A DNA stretch of 64,000 bases from Flavobacterium sp. CFS9 (GCF_041154745.1 NZ_AP031573.1:3038001-3102000); one strand, 5' to 3'; shown: positions 8,513 to 17,706, counted from the stretch's first letter. The notes: generated by a model not told the origin, from the sequence alone. Numbers and translations: made by a program.

Positions 8513-10216
8513 TTATCCTACCAATTCCACAAATTTAAACTCACCTTCAACCGCTACTTTAGTCAGGCCATGTTTAGATAAATTTTTCATGGAAGCATCC
8601 CATTTTTTACCGCTTAAATTAGCTGTAATTTTTAATTGCTGAAGATCCATTTTATTTTCACTTTTCTGAAGTAAATCGATGATGAATTTTTCTTCATCAG
8701 AAAGTTCTATCTGAGCCTGTTTTTTCTCCGGACGCATTTGCGGGAACAATAAAACTTCCTGGATTGAGGCATTATTGGTTAAATACATGATCAAACGGTC
8801 CATTCCAATTCCCATTCCTGATGTTGGAGGCATACCATATTCAAGTGCTCTTAAGAAATCCTCATCGATAATTCCGTTTGCTTCATCATCACCTTTTGCG
8901 GCCAAACGCATTTGATCTTCAAAACGCTCGCGCTGGTCAATCGGGTCATTTAATTCTGAGTAAGCATTTGCAATTTCCTTACCGCAAACCATTAGTTCAA
9001 AACGCTCCGTAAGAGCCGGATTGTCACGGTGTTCTTTACATAAAGGAGACATTTCTTTTGGATAATCAGTAATGAAAGTAGGCTGAATGTAGTTTCCTTC
9101 ACATTTTGCGCCAAAAATCTCATCGATTAGTTTTCCTTTCCCCATAGTTTCGTCAACCTCAATTCCCATTCCTCTGGCAGCTTCAAACAATTCCTGCTCT
9201 GTTTTTCCGGAAATATCAAATCCGGTAAAATGTTTAATAGAGTCGGTCATCGTAACACGAGCGTAAGGTGCTTTAAAGTTGATTTTGTGCTCGCCAAAAG
9301 TAACTTCACTTGTTCCGTTTACCGCAATCGCACAGTGCTCAAGTAAGCCCTCTGCAAATTCCATCATCCAGTTGTAGTCTTTGTAGGCTACATATATTTC
9401 CATGGCTGTAAACTCAGGATTATGCGTTCTGTCCATCCCTTCGTTACGGAAGTTTCGGGAGAATTCATAAACCCCTTCAAATCCACCCACAATTAATCTT
9501 TTTAAATACAATTCGTTTGCAATACGCATGTAAAGCGGAATGTCAAGCGAGTTGTGGTGTGTAATAAAAGGTCTTGCCGAAGCACCACCCGGAATTGATT
9601 GTAAAACGGGAGTATCAACTTCAAGATATCCTGCATTGTTAAAATAACCACGCATTGCTGTAAATAGCTTGGTACGCTTGATAAAAGTTTCTTTAACCTG
9701 AGGATTTACGGTTAAATCTACATAACGCATTCTGTAACGCAATTCAGCATCGTTAAACGCATCGTGTACATTTCCTTCTTCATCAACTTTTGGCAGCGGA
9801 AGCGGACGTAATGTTTTACTTAAAAAAGTAAATGCATCAACGCGAATACATTGCGCTCCAACTTTTGTAGTGAATAATTCTCCTTCAATACCAATAAAGT
9901 CACCTAAATCAGTTAATTTTTTAAATACCTGATTGTACAACGTTTTATCATCACCTTCACACAAAACATCACGATTCACGTACAATTGAATACGTCCTTC
10001 GCTATCCTGTAATTCAGCAAAACAAGCTTTCCCCTGATCTCTCACACTCATCAAACGTCCGGCAACAATAACCTTCTTACCTTCCTCAAAAGATTCCTTT
10101 ATCTGCTTTGAAGTATGATTTACAGGAAAAAGATTAGCCGGATAAGGATTGATTCCTAAGTTGCGTAAGTTTTGAAGTTTTTCTCTTCGGATGATTTCTT
10201 GTTCTGATAATGCCAT
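8513..10216 (-). CDS. lysS: Lysyl-tRNA synthetase, class II
   Basis: A 567-aa class-II aminoacyl-tRNA synthetase that charges tRNA-Lys. It has an N-terminal OB-fold anticodon-binding domain (about residues 55-150, VIVAGRLMSVRDQGKACFAELQD) and the class-II core with motif 2 (FRNEGMDRTHNPEFTAMEIYVAYKD) and motif 3 (GMGIGMDRLIMYLT). Most bacterial LysS proteins are about 500 aa; this one has about 65 extra C-terminal residues after the core (ELSDEEKFIIDLLQK...EGEFKFVELVG) that look like a small winged-helix-like domain, as in other Bacteroidota. A TATCTTTG -7 element on the minus strand (10239-10246) lies just upstream of the start. Confidence 0.96.
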   Translation of the reverse strand: MALSEQEIIRREKLQNLRNLGINPYPANLFPVNHTSKQIKESFEEGKKVIVAGRLMSVRDQGKACFAELQDSEGRIQLYVNRDVLCEGDDKTLYNQVFKKLTDLGDFIGIEGELFTTKVGAQCIRVDAFTFLSKTLRPLPLPKVDEEGNVHDAFNDAELRYRMRYVDLTVNPQVKETFIKRTKLFTAMRGYFNNAGYLEVDTPVLQSIPGGASARPFITHHNSLDIPLYMRIANELYLKRLIVGGFEGVYEFSRNFRNEGMDRTHNPEFTAMEIYVAYKDYNWMMEFAEGLLEHCAIAVNGTSEVTFGEHKINFKAPYARVTMTDSIKHFTGFDISGKTEQELFEAARGMGIEVDETMGKGKLIDEIFGAKCEGNYIQPTFITDYPKEMSPLCKEHRDNPALTERFELMVCGKEIANAYSELNDPIDQRERFEDQMRLAAKGDDEANGIIDEDFLRALEYGMPPTSGMGIGMDRLIMYLTNNASIQEVLLFPQMRPEKKQAQIELSDEEKFIIDLLQKSENKMDLQQLKITANLSGKKWDASMKNLSKHGLTKVAVEGEFKFVELVG

Positions 10217-10238
10217 TTTGTGCTCTTTTTTAAGTGTG

Positions 10239-10246
10239 CAAAGATA
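10239..10246 (-). promoter_or_regulatory. -7 element upstream of lysS
   Basis: It reads TATCTTTG on the minus strand, a full match to the Bacteroidota TAnnTTTG -7 consensus, 23 bases before the lysS start codon. I see no convincing -33 TTG. Confidence 0.5.
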
Positions 10247-10462
10247 AAGAAAAGAATGTAGATTTCAGAATGCTGATTTTAGATTTTTTGAAGCATTACT
10301 TTTTTGGTTTTCAAGGTGGTTTTGTCCCGCTATACGCTTGCATCTTTTCTAAGGTTCTAAGATTATGAGGTTCTGAGAATCTAAGGATCCAACAAAACGG
10401 TTAAACGATTAAACAGTTAAGCGATAAAACAAATCACCAATTAAACAATCCACGAAACTTCG

Positions 10463-10470
10463 TATCTTTG
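10463..10470 (+). promoter_or_regulatory. -7 element upstream of the lipoprotein-lipB pair
   Basis: TATCTTTG matches TAnnTTTG and lies 17 bases before the ATG at 10488, implying a very short leader. The 271-base gap between the divergent lysS and lipoprotein genes also contains low-complexity units such as GGTTCTAAG/GGTTCTGAG and GTTAAACGATTAAAC (10355-10450), with no other feature. Confidence 0.5.
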
Positions 10471-10487
10471 AGGAAAAATTAACCACA

Positions 10488-11243
10488 ATGAAATTATATA
10501 AGTTACTCAGTTTTTCTTTTTTATTCGCCACTCTGGCAAGCTGTACTTTTACCGAAAATATTTATGTAAGTGATAACGGGACCGGAAAGTTTTCTTTAGA
10601 TATGGATGGTTCTGCTTTAATGGCAATGGCAGGAGATCAGATTGGAGATCAAATGGGAGCTAATAACAAAAAAAATATGGATTCTACTTTTACCTTCAAA
10701 CAGCTGTTGGCGGATAAGGGAGAAAGTATTTCAAAATTAGCTCCGGAAGTTCAAAGTGAGATCAAAAAACTGGAAGATCTTGTGGTTAATGTTAAAGTAA
10801 ATGATGAGAAAAAAGAATTCCTGATGACGTTTTCTGAAGACTTTAAAAAAGTGAATGATCTGCATGATATTCTGCAATCGGTGAATACACTTCAAAAGCT
10901 GGTGGGAGGAGCAGATGCTTCGACACCTTTTGCAGGAGGTTTGGGAGATAATCATAGTACGGTAAGTTTTAATTACGATGGAAAGAAATTTACCCGTAAA
11001 GCAACAGTCGATAAACAAAAGCAAGCTGAAAAAGTAAAAGATTCGACAGCCGAAATGTCAAAAATGGTTTTTGCATCTTCTACTTATGTTTTAAAATATC
11101 ATTTTCCAAAACGCATTAAAAAAGTGTCAAATCCGACTGCTTTGTTTAGTGAAGACCGAAAAACAGTTACAATTCAATACCCTTTCACGGATTATATGGA
11201 GAATCCGGACAAACTTAACTTTGATGTTGAGTTTGAAAAATAA
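10488..11243 (+). CDS. Conserved hypothetical lipoprotein upstream of lipB
   Basis: A 251-aa protein with a lipoprotein signal peptide ending in LASC (Cys19). The mature part begins FTENIYVSDNGTGKFSLDMDGSALMAM and is otherwise helical and charged, ending in a beta-rich segment (TVTIQYPFTDYMENPDKLNFDVEFEK). I do not recognise a characterised family. The stop is 5 bases before the lipB ATG, so the two genes are almost certainly one transcript, probably from the TATCTTTG element at 10463. Any functional link to lipoate synthesis is only suggested by this arrangement. Confidence 0.8.
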   Translation: MKLYKLLSFSFLFATLASCTFTENIYVSDNGTGKFSLDMDGSALMAMAGDQIGDQMGANNKKNMDSTFTFKQLLADKGESISKLAPEVQSEIKKLEDLVVNVKVNDEKKEFLMTFSEDFKKVNDLHDILQSVNTLQKLVGGADASTPFAGGLGDNHSTVSFNYDGKKFTRKATVDKQKQAEKVKDSTAEMSKMVFASSTYVLKYHFPKRIKKVSNPTALFSEDRKTVTIQYPFTDYMENPDKLNFDVEFEK

Positions 11244-11248
11244 TTAAG

Positions 11249-11947
11249 ATGAATAAAAAAATTCAACTTCAGGATTTAGGAAACAAAGACTATAAATCGA
11301 CCTGGGAATATCAGGAAGAACTTTTCAAAGATATAGTCGACCTAAAGATCAGAAACAGAAGGGAAGAGCTCGATCTGGAAACTCCCAATTATTTGTTGTT
11401 TGTAGAGCATCCGCACGTGTATACACTAGGCAAAAGCGGGGATTTTGAAAATTTGCTCCTGAACGAAAAACAGCTTGAGGCCAAAGGAGCTACCTTTTAT
11501 AAAATCAATCGCGGTGGTGATATTACGTATCACGGACCGGGACAAATTGTAGGATACCCCATTTTGGATCTCGAAAATTTCTTTACTGATATTCATAAGT
11601 ACTTACGTTTTCTCGAAGAATCTATTATTCTGACTTTGGAAGAATATGGTTTAAAGTCCGGACGAAGTGACGGTGAAACAGGAGTATGGCTGGACGTTGG
11701 AACTCCGTTTGCCAGAAAAATTTGTGCGCTTGGCGTTCGGGCGTCACGCTGGGTAACCATGCACGGATTTGCTTTAAATGTAAATGTCGATTTGGGTTAC
11801 TTTGATAACATTATTCCATGTGGAATCCGTGGTAAAGGAGTGACTTCCTTACAGGTAGAGCTTGGCGTCGAAAAAGTTGATGAAGAAGAAGTAAAAGCGA
11901 AAATCATCAAACATTTAACTCATTTGTTTGAAGCGGAGTTTGTTTAA
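11249..11947 (+). CDS. lipB: Octanoyl-[ACP]:protein N-octanoyltransferase
   Basis: A 232-aa cytoplasmic transferase that moves octanoate from acyl carrier protein to lipoyl domains of pyruvate and 2-oxoglutarate dehydrogenases and the glycine cleavage H protein. The motifs are typical: FVEHPHVYTLGKSG, INRGGDITYHGPGQIVGYPILDL, and IIPCGIRGKGVTSLQ, with the acyl-thioester Cys191 and the catalytic Lys196. The ATG at 11249 is 5 bases after the preceding lipoprotein stop. The AraC-type gene follows after 28 bases and may be read from the same transcript. Length and motifs are complete. Confidence 0.96.
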   Translation: MNKKIQLQDLGNKDYKSTWEYQEELFKDIVDLKIRNRREELDLETPNYLLFVEHPHVYTLGKSGDFENLLLNEKQLEAKGATFYKINRGGDITYHGPGQIVGYPILDLENFFTDIHKYLRFLEESIILTLEEYGLKSGRSDGETGVWLDVGTPFARKICALGVRASRWVTMHGFALNVNVDLGYFDNIIPCGIRGKGVTSLQVELGVEKVDEEEVKAKIIKHLTHLFEAEFV

Positions 11948-11975
11948 AAAAAGAGCTTTTGAAATATAAAATAGT

Positions 11976-12797
11976 ATGATACATGCTGAAGAAAATAACA
12001 ATTATAGAATTGCTGTTCCTTCAGCATTTGATACTGTTTTTTCACATTTTTATTTTGCAGAGAATAAAACCAATATTCCGGTAACGAAAACATTATTGCC
12101 TACTTTTCAGACCATTTTGGTCTTTATTTTTGGAGAAGGTGCTTCTTTAAAATCACAGCAAAATACAACTCTTGAAGTACAGAAATGTGTTGTTTTAGGT
12201 CCAATAAAGCAAGCTTTTGAATACACCTTAAATCCTGATTCGGAGATTTTGGTTGCCAATTTTAAAGAAGACGCATTTTACAGATTCTTTGGAAGTGCCC
12301 TTCTTACTCATTCTTTACCCATCAATCCGGATACTTTACTTGCTGAAAATTGTTTTGCCCTTTTATGGGAAGAACTTAACGAACGCTCTGATCCAAAAGA
12401 ACGTGTAGACTATATTTTGGAATTTTGCAAGCCTTATTTGCGAGAACAGCATGTTATGACCTCTCTTTTAACCGATTTTAGAGAAAAAAACATAGACCCT
12501 ATAAAGGCAGTCGCAGCTGAAACTAATCAATCAGAGCGAAATGTTCAGCTCAATCAAAAGAAGTTTTTTGGCTATACGATTAAAGAGATTAGTCGTTACG
12601 AGCGTTTTTTTAAAGCCGTTGAAGCCATTCAGAAAGATATTTTAAAGGACTCTAAAACAGATTGGCTTGCTATTGTAGAGCAATGCGGTTACTACGATCA
12701 GAGTCAATTGATTCATGATTTTAAATATTATATGAATATCTCTCCAACCAAATTTCTGAAATTTCAAAGCGATATCTGTAGTTCAAAGAAGGTTTAG
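11976..12797 (+). CDS. AraC-family transcriptional regulator
   Basis: A 273-aa protein with a variable N-terminal sensing half and a C-terminal AraC/XylS helix-turn-helix region. The second HTH is well conserved (IVEQCGYYDQSQLIHDFKYYMNISPTKFLKF), and the RYERFFKAVEAIQKD helix precedes it. The N-terminal half (RIAVPSAFDTVFSHFYFAENKTNIP...) matches the DUF6597-like sensor type often seen in Bacteroidota AraC proteins; I hold that loosely. It lies just upstream of an NAD(P)H quinone reductase gene that has its own strong promoter, so control of that gene is plausible. The effector is unknown. Confidence 0.86.
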   Translation: MIHAEENNNYRIAVPSAFDTVFSHFYFAENKTNIPVTKTLLPTFQTILVFIFGEGASLKSQQNTTLEVQKCVVLGPIKQAFEYTLNPDSEILVANFKEDAFYRFFGSALLTHSLPINPDTLLAENCFALLWEELNERSDPKERVDYILEFCKPYLREQHVMTSLLTDFREKNIDPIKAVAAETNQSERNVQLNQKKFFGYTIKEISRYERFFKAVEAIQKDILKDSKTDWLAIVEQCGYYDQSQLIHDFKYYMNISPTKFLKFQSDICSSKKV

Positions 12798-12822
12798 AAA
12801 TCTACTTTTCGTTTTCTTACAA

Positions 12823-12851
12823 TTGTGATCAGGCTCTCGGATTTACATTTG
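12823..12851 (+). promoter_or_regulatory. Promoter of the quinone reductase gene
   Basis: TTG (12823-12825), an 18-base spacer and TACATTTG (12844-12851) give a full match to the Bacteroidota primary sigma-factor consensus. The element lies 28 bases before the ATG at 12880. Confidence 0.75.
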
Positions 12852-12879
12852 TCATGTTCAATCTTAAAAAACAGAAAAC

Positions 12880-13470
12880 ATGAAAAATTTAATCGTTTAC
12901 GCACATCCAAACACAGGAAGTTTAAATCACTTTTTCAAACAAATTATTACGGAAAGTCTTGAGGAATCAGGACAGGAAGTTATCGTGCGAGATTTAAACG
13001 CAATCCATTTTAATCCTGTTTTATCTTTGGAGGATATGAACGGGCAAAGAGTAGGTGAAATTGCCGGGGAGGTCAAAACCGAACAGGATTTTATCGCATG
13101 GGCTGACCGTATTGTTTTTATTTATCCGATTTGGTGGACAGGAATGCCTGCGATTATGAAAGGATACATTGACCGTGTTTTTAGTTATGGATTTGCTTAT
13201 CGATACGATCAGGGAATTCAGAAAGGTCTATTGACAGGGAAAAAGGCAGTCATAATCAATTCGCATGGGAAATCAAATGCAGAGTACGAATCAATAGGAA
13301 TGGGTAAAGCATTAGCGCTAACGTCAGACATCGGAATTTTTAATTATTGCGGACTGGAGGTTCAAAAGCATTTTTATTTTGATAAGGCAGACAGAGTTTC
13401 TGACGAGAACATTTCAAAATGGAGCAGTCAGATTAAAGAAGTGTTTCAGGGAAAGGTTTTATGTAGTTAA
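12880..13470 (+). CDS. NAD(P)H dehydrogenase (quinone), flavodoxin-like fold
   Basis: A 196-aa protein of the NQO1/KefF/MdaB-like flavodoxin-fold family. The N-terminal MKNLIVYAHPNTGSLNHFF holds the flavin-phosphate loop, and DRIVFIYPIWWTGMPAIMKGYIDRVFSYGFAY is the family signature around the flavin site. Such enzymes carry out two-electron reduction of quinones with NAD(P)H and protect against quinone and electrophile stress in the cytoplasm. It has its own promoter (12823-12851) and sits between an AraC-type and a Crp/Fnr-type regulator gene. The natural substrate cannot be told from the sequence. Confidence 0.9.
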   Translation: MKNLIVYAHPNTGSLNHFFKQIITESLEESGQEVIVRDLNAIHFNPVLSLEDMNGQRVGEIAGEVKTEQDFIAWADRIVFIYPIWWTGMPAIMKGYIDRVFSYGFAYRYDQGIQKGLLTGKKAVIINSHGKSNAEYESIGMGKALALTSDIGIFNYCGLEVQKHFYFDKADRVSDENISKWSSQIKEVFQGKVLCS

Positions 13471-13564
13471 TTTGTTATATTTCTGCTTTATAGCTGTTTA
13501 AGGCAATTTTTTTGAATTGTTGAAGTTATTTATAAAACCATTTTTTTCTAAAACCTCACCAATC

Positions 13565-14146
13565 ATGCAAAACGTAATTACTGATCTGTCGCGATTTATG
13601 CAATTTAATGAAGCGGAAAGTATAGCTTTTAAAAGCATACTTAGATTAAAGAAAATCAAAAAAAATGAGCATCTTTTAGTTGAAGGTGAGGTTTGTAATT
13701 TTGGAGTTTTTATTGCGGAAGGTTGTATTCGTTACTATTACTCGCTTGATGGAGTAGAGTCTACCGGAAACTTCTTCTTTGAAAATGACTGGTATTCTGA
13801 TTTTGAGAGTTTTCTTTACGGAAAGCCTTCATTGCTCAATATAGAAGCTTTGGAAGATTGTGTTTTGTATCTGGCGTACAAACATGATTTTGAAAAACTG
13901 GTTGCTGAATATCCTGTATTCAATTCCTTTTTACGAATTATGATGGAAAGAACCATCAAAGGTCTAACCGGCAGAAATATGGCAATGTCTTTATTGTCAC
14001 ATGAAGAACGTTATTTACGTTTTTTAAAGTACTGTCCTAAAGTGGTGGAAAGAGTTTCATTAAAATATATTGCCAGTTATCTGGGAATCCAGCCCGAAAG
14101 TTTAAGCCGAATTAGAACCAGAATTACATTGAACAGTAAATCTTAA
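13565..14146 (+). CDS. Crp/Fnr-family transcriptional regulator
   Basis: The ATG at 13565 gives 193 aa; a TTG 48 bases upstream in frame is possible but less likely. The N-terminal part is a cyclic-nucleotide-binding-like beta-roll (KNEHLLVEGEVCNFGVFIAEGCIRYYYSLDGVEST...ENDWYSDFESFLYG). The C-terminal part is a winged helix-turn-helix with LKYIASYLGIQPESLSRIR as recognition region. No Cys cluster for an Fe-S centre is visible, so this is not an oxygen-sensing FNR. Bacteroidota proteins of this kind often bind no cAMP; the ligand is unknown. It precedes a TonB-dependent receptor by 67 bases and may regulate it or the quinone reductase gene. Confidence 0.88.
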   Translation: MQNVITDLSRFMQFNEAESIAFKSILRLKKIKKNEHLLVEGEVCNFGVFIAEGCIRYYYSLDGVESTGNFFFENDWYSDFESFLYGKPSLLNIEALEDCVLYLAYKHDFEKLVAEYPVFNSFLRIMMERTIKGLTGRNMAMSLLSHEERYLRFLKYCPKVVERVSLKYIASYLGIQPESLSRIRTRITLNSKS

Positions 14147-14178
14147 CCCAAGTCAATTTTTAAGAAAATTCGGCTCTT

Positions 14179-14186
14179 TATTTTTG
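14179..14186 (+). promoter_or_regulatory. -7 element upstream of the TonB-dependent receptor
   Basis: TATTTTTG matches TAnnTTTG and lies 27 bases before the ATG at 14214. I see no -33 TTG at the expected distance, consistent with an activator-dependent promoter. Confidence 0.5.
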
Positions 14187-14213
14187 CTTTTATAACTGTA
14201 AAGCAAAATAAAA

Positions 14214-16589
14214 ATGAAAAGAATATTCTTGATTATTATAAGTCTTTTTGGGTGGATTACCTATGCTCAAACGGGTACGGTAAAAGGAAAAATAATCGAC
14301 AAACAATCTGAAAAACCACTTATCGGAGTTGCTATAGTATTAATTGGCGATGAGAAAAAAAATGCCATTTCAGATGCTGAGGGTAGTTTTAAATTAACAA
14401 ATGTTCCGGTTGGCCGACAGAGTTTGAGTTTTAGCTTTGAAGGTTATGAAAATACTTCAGTTTCTGATCTTGACATCAACACAGGGAAAGACAACCTGCT
14501 GACAGTTTCGATGATGGAAAAGTTCAACACACTGGATGAAATTGTAGTGACTTCAGGTTTAAGTAAAGCCAAACCCATTAATAAAATGGCATTGGTATCG
14601 ACCAAACAATTTACGACAGAAGAAGTCAATCGATATGCCGGAGGAAGGAGCGATGTGGCACGTTTGGTTTCTAATTTTGCCGGAGTTTCTACCGGAGATG
14701 ATAGTCGAAACGATATTGTAGTACGTGGAAATTCACCATCGGGAATGTTGTGGAGAATAGAGGGAATGCCGGTTCCGAGTCCCAATCATTTTTCGACCTT
14801 GGGAACAACAGGAGGCCCAATTTCGGCTCTGAATCCAAATCTGTTAGCTAATTCTGATTTTTTAACTTCTGCTTTTCCGGCGGAATATGGAAATGCTATT
14901 GGAGGTGTTTTTGACCTGAGTTTCCGAAAAGGAAATCCCGATGATTATGAATTCATGCTCAGTGCCGGAGCTTATCCGGGTGTCGAATTTATGGCCGAAG
15001 GTCCGCTTGGTAAACAAGGAGGTTCTTTTGTCGCATCGGCACGATATGGCTTTGTTGGGGTTTTAGGTTTAGCGGGTACAGATGCGCAGCCCAATTACAG
15101 AGATATTAGTTTTAATGTAGATTTAGGAAAAAGTAAAATCGGGAACTTCTCGCTTTTTGGAATCTACGGAACATCAGACATTGATTTTTTAGGAGATAAA
15201 ATAGATAAGGAAGATCCTTTTGCGGCTCAGGATGAGGATGCTTATGTTAAATCGGGTTTTGCTTCTTTTGGATTAAAACACAATCTCGAAATTGGAACAA
15301 AATCCTATTTGAAAACAATTGTTGGTTTTTCAAATTCGAGCAATTCTTATGAGAATTTCCGCTATTATAATTTCAATACGCCCGATGTAAATCGTTTGCC
15401 TTTTACGGATATCAGTAACAATGAAAACAGAGTTACTTTCTCGACTTTGTTCAATTCTAAAATCAATAAAAAAACAACTTTCAGAGCAGGATTGCTTTTT
15501 GAGAATTATACACTCGATGCTAAAATGGCTACCCGTGACCGACAGCAGGACAATAATGGCGATGGTTATCCGGACTTTGTACAGCTCATAAATAATAACG
15601 GAAATTACAATGTGATTCAACCGTTTGCCCAGGGACAATTTCGTCTGACCGAAAAACTAACCTTTAATGCCGGTATTCACGGGCAGTATTTTTCGATAAA
15701 CAAAGAGTTTGCTTTCGAACCCAGAGCTGCTTTGGCTTATGCGGTAAACCAAAGGAATACTATTAGTTTTGGTTATGGATTGCATCATCAAAGTGTTGCA
15801 GCTCCCATATTATTTCTGAATGAGTGGGTGAACGGAAATCAGGTTCAGACGAACAAGAATTTGGATTTGGTTCAAAGCCAGCATTATGTTTTGGGTTATG
15901 ATGTACGATTGGCCAGAAAATGGAGGGGAAAAGTAGAAATTTACTATCAGGATATTAGTAAGGCAGGAGTTCAGTCTTTTCCAAGCAGTTATTCAACCTT
16001 AACAGAGGGTGCTGATTTTGGTTATTCGATCGATAAAACTTCTTTAATAAGTAAGGGAAGCGGGTACAATCAGGGAATTGAATTTACCGTTGAGAAATTC
16101 TTTAGTGAAGGATATTATGCTTTGTTTACTACCTCGCTTTTTGAAAGTAAGTATAAAGGGAGTGATGGTATAGAACGTAATTCACCTTTTAATAATGGAT
16201 ATGTTATCAATCTGTTGGGAGGAAAAGAATTTAGAATAGGGAAGGCGAAGAAAAATGTCTTTTCGATTGACACCAAATTTACCACTGCAGGAGGGCGTTA
16301 TTACACTCCGGTCGATTTGGTTGCTTCCAATAATGCAGGTTATGAAATAAGAGACGATGCCAATGCATTTAGTAAGCAATATGATCCTTATTTAAGGTTG
16401 GATGTAAAGTTTGGAATCAAGTTTAACAGTAAAAGGAAAAAGAGATTTCATCAGTTTTATATTGATTTTCAAAATGTGACCAATCATACCAATATTTTTA
16501 CCAAAGAATACAATCGTTTAACGAATAGTGTAAATCAGAAAGATCAGATTGGTTTCTCTCCTGATTTTGGATATAAATTTCAATTTTAG
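14214..16589 (+). CDS. TonB-dependent outer-membrane receptor with carboxypeptidase-regulatory-like domain
   Basis: A 791-aa protein with a signal peptide (about residues 1-19), then a CarboxypepD_reg-like beta-sandwich (TGTVKGKIIDKQSEKPLIGVAIVLIGDEKKNAISDAEGSFKLTNVP), a plug domain (about 120-240, VRGNSPSGMLWRIEGMPVP) and a 22-stranded-type barrel. The C-terminus is aromatic (GFSPDFGYKFQF), as required for outer-membrane insertion. It lacks the SusC hallmarks and has no SusD partner, so it more likely imports a small ligand such as an iron chelate or vitamin than a glycan. The substrate is unknown. The upstream Crp/Fnr-like gene is a candidate regulator. Confidence 0.92.
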   Translation: MKRIFLIIISLFGWITYAQTGTVKGKIIDKQSEKPLIGVAIVLIGDEKKNAISDAEGSFKLTNVPVGRQSLSFSFEGYENTSVSDLDINTGKDNLLTVSMMEKFNTLDEIVVTSGLSKAKPINKMALVSTKQFTTEEVNRYAGGRSDVARLVSNFAGVSTGDDSRNDIVVRGNSPSGMLWRIEGMPVPSPNHFSTLGTTGGPISALNPNLLANSDFLTSAFPAEYGNAIGGVFDLSFRKGNPDDYEFMLSAGAYPGVEFMAEGPLGKQGGSFVASARYGFVGVLGLAGTDAQPNYRDISFNVDLGKSKIGNFSLFGIYGTSDIDFLGDKIDKEDPFAAQDEDAYVKSGFASFGLKHNLEIGTKSYLKTIVGFSNSSNSYENFRYYNFNTPDVNRLPFTDISNNENRVTFSTLFNSKINKKTTFRAGLLFENYTLDAKMATRDRQQDNNGDGYPDFVQLINNNGNYNVIQPFAQGQFRLTEKLTFNAGIHGQYFSINKEFAFEPRAALAYAVNQRNTISFGYGLHHQSVAAPILFLNEWVNGNQVQTNKNLDLVQSQHYVLGYDVRLARKWRGKVEIYYQDISKAGVQSFPSSYSTLTEGADFGYSIDKTSLISKGSGYNQGIEFTVEKFFSEGYYALFTTSLFESKYKGSDGIERNSPFNNGYVINLLGGKEFRIGKAKKNVFSIDTKFTTAGGRYYTPVDLVASNNAGYEIRDDANAFSKQYDPYLRLDVKFGIKFNSKRKKRFHQFYIDFQNVTNHTNIFTKEYNRLTNSVNQKDQIGFSPDFGYKFQF

Positions 16590-16610
16590 AATACTAAGAG
16601 TTTAGTAAGT

Positions 16611-16653
16611 ATAAAAATGCAGACAAAAGATCATCCATTGCCTGCATTTTTAT
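16611..16653. terminator. Bidirectional terminator between convergent genes
   Basis: ATAAAAATGCAG (16611-16622) and its exact complement CTGCATTTTTAT (16642-16653) form a 12-bp stem between the TonB-receptor gene (plus) and the OmpA-type gene (minus). Confidence 0.75.
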
Positions 16654-16695
16654 GTTTAAGATTCATTTCAAATTTAAACGGGAATTGGACAGAGA

Positions 16696-17706
16696 TTATA
16701 CTTTTACAATTTCTACCCTGCGGTTTTTTGCTTTGTTCTCTTCGCTTGTATTGTCAACAATTGGTTTGTCAGAACCCCAGCCTTTTGTTTGCAGCCTCGA
16801 GGCATTTATCCCTTTAGAAGTTAGTGAAGCTTTTACGGCATTTGCTCTTTGTTCCGAAAGTTTTTTGTTGTGGGCTGCATCACCGCTATTGTCTGTATGA
16901 CCCTCAATAGCAATTTTAAGGTTAGAATTGGCCGTTAACAATTTCTGAATCTCATCAATTATAGGTGAAGATTCTGTTTTTATAGTAGCCTTATCAGTAT
17001 CGAAATTAATATACAAAGCGATGTGTCCTTTAGTATCAAGTTCTTTTTTTATGGCATCCGCTTTAATGAGAGAAGCAGTCATCTTAAAAGGTTTTGTTTC
17101 TAAAACCATCCATCCTGTCGAAACAGCATCATCATAAGGAGTAAGCTGAATCCAGATGTTTCGGTCTGCACGTCGGATCAAATAGGTTGTCGTGATGGCA
17201 TTGGCCATAAAACCATAACCATTCATATATTTTACACGATTGTTGTCCGGGATTGTATGAGAAGAATCTGCCGGGACTTTCATTTCAGAGATTTTTACTC
17301 CGTCCACACTTTTAATTAATTCATCCAGATTGCGTGTTACTTCAAGTTCACTGTATGATTTCCCTTCTTTTGCTTTAATTCTGGAGTAGAAAATTTTTCC
17401 TTCCGGTTTTTCGAAATGATCTTTTACCCAAAAATAAGCAACGTCGTAATCAGCAATATTGTTTTTTGAAGTGTCTTCGTAGTTTTCGGGTAGATTAAAA
17501 TAAGGAAATGCACCCAGAGGTTTGTCTGAAACCGGAATCGAATTGATATTGAAATTTTTAGCCGATGACGATTCGGAAGTGGTTTCGGTCGTTTGAGGCG
17601 ATACAAGAGAATCTGTGTTATCTGTCACATCATTCTGTTTTTTGTTGGAATTGCATGCCAGGATGATGCATGCAATTAGAAGCAATGTTAAGGATTTGAT
17701 TTTCAT
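16696..17706 (-). CDS. OmpA-family peptidoglycan-associated lipoprotein
   Basis: The start is set at the ATG at 17706 (336 aa), which gives a lipoprotein signal (MKIKSLTLLLIACIILAC, lipobox ILAC); a codon 51 bases upstream would read through the promoter. Residues about 20-210 form an uncharacterised region. The C-terminal part is a complete OmpA-like domain: YINFDTDKATIKTES, IAIEGHTDNSGDAAHNKKLSEQRANAVKASL and KNRRVEIVKV. This domain binds peptidoglycan, so the protein probably links a membrane to the wall. The gene has a full promoter (17727-17758) and lies downstream of rnhB on the same strand. Confidence 0.9.
   Translation of the reverse strand: MKIKSLTLLLIACIILACNSNKKQNDVTDNTDSLVSPQTTETTSESSSAKNFNINSIPVSDKPLGAFPYFNLPENYEDTSKNNIADYDVAYFWVKDHFEKPEGKIFYSRIKAKEGKSYSELEVTRNLDELIKSVDGVKISEMKVPADSSHTIPDNNRVKYMNGYGFMANAITTTYLIRRADRNIWIQLTPYDDAVSTGWMVLETKPFKMTASLIKADAIKKELDTKGHIALYINFDTDKATIKTESSPIIDEIQKLLTANSNLKIAIEGHTDNSGDAAHNKKLSEQRANAVKASLTSKGINASRLQTKGWGSDKPIVDNTSEENKAKNRRVEIVKV

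Noticed and set aside
10350..10450. CRISPR-like repeat array between lysS and the lipoprotein gene
   Set aside because: The GGTTCTAAG and GTTAAACGATT units are short, degenerate and lack regular unique spacers.
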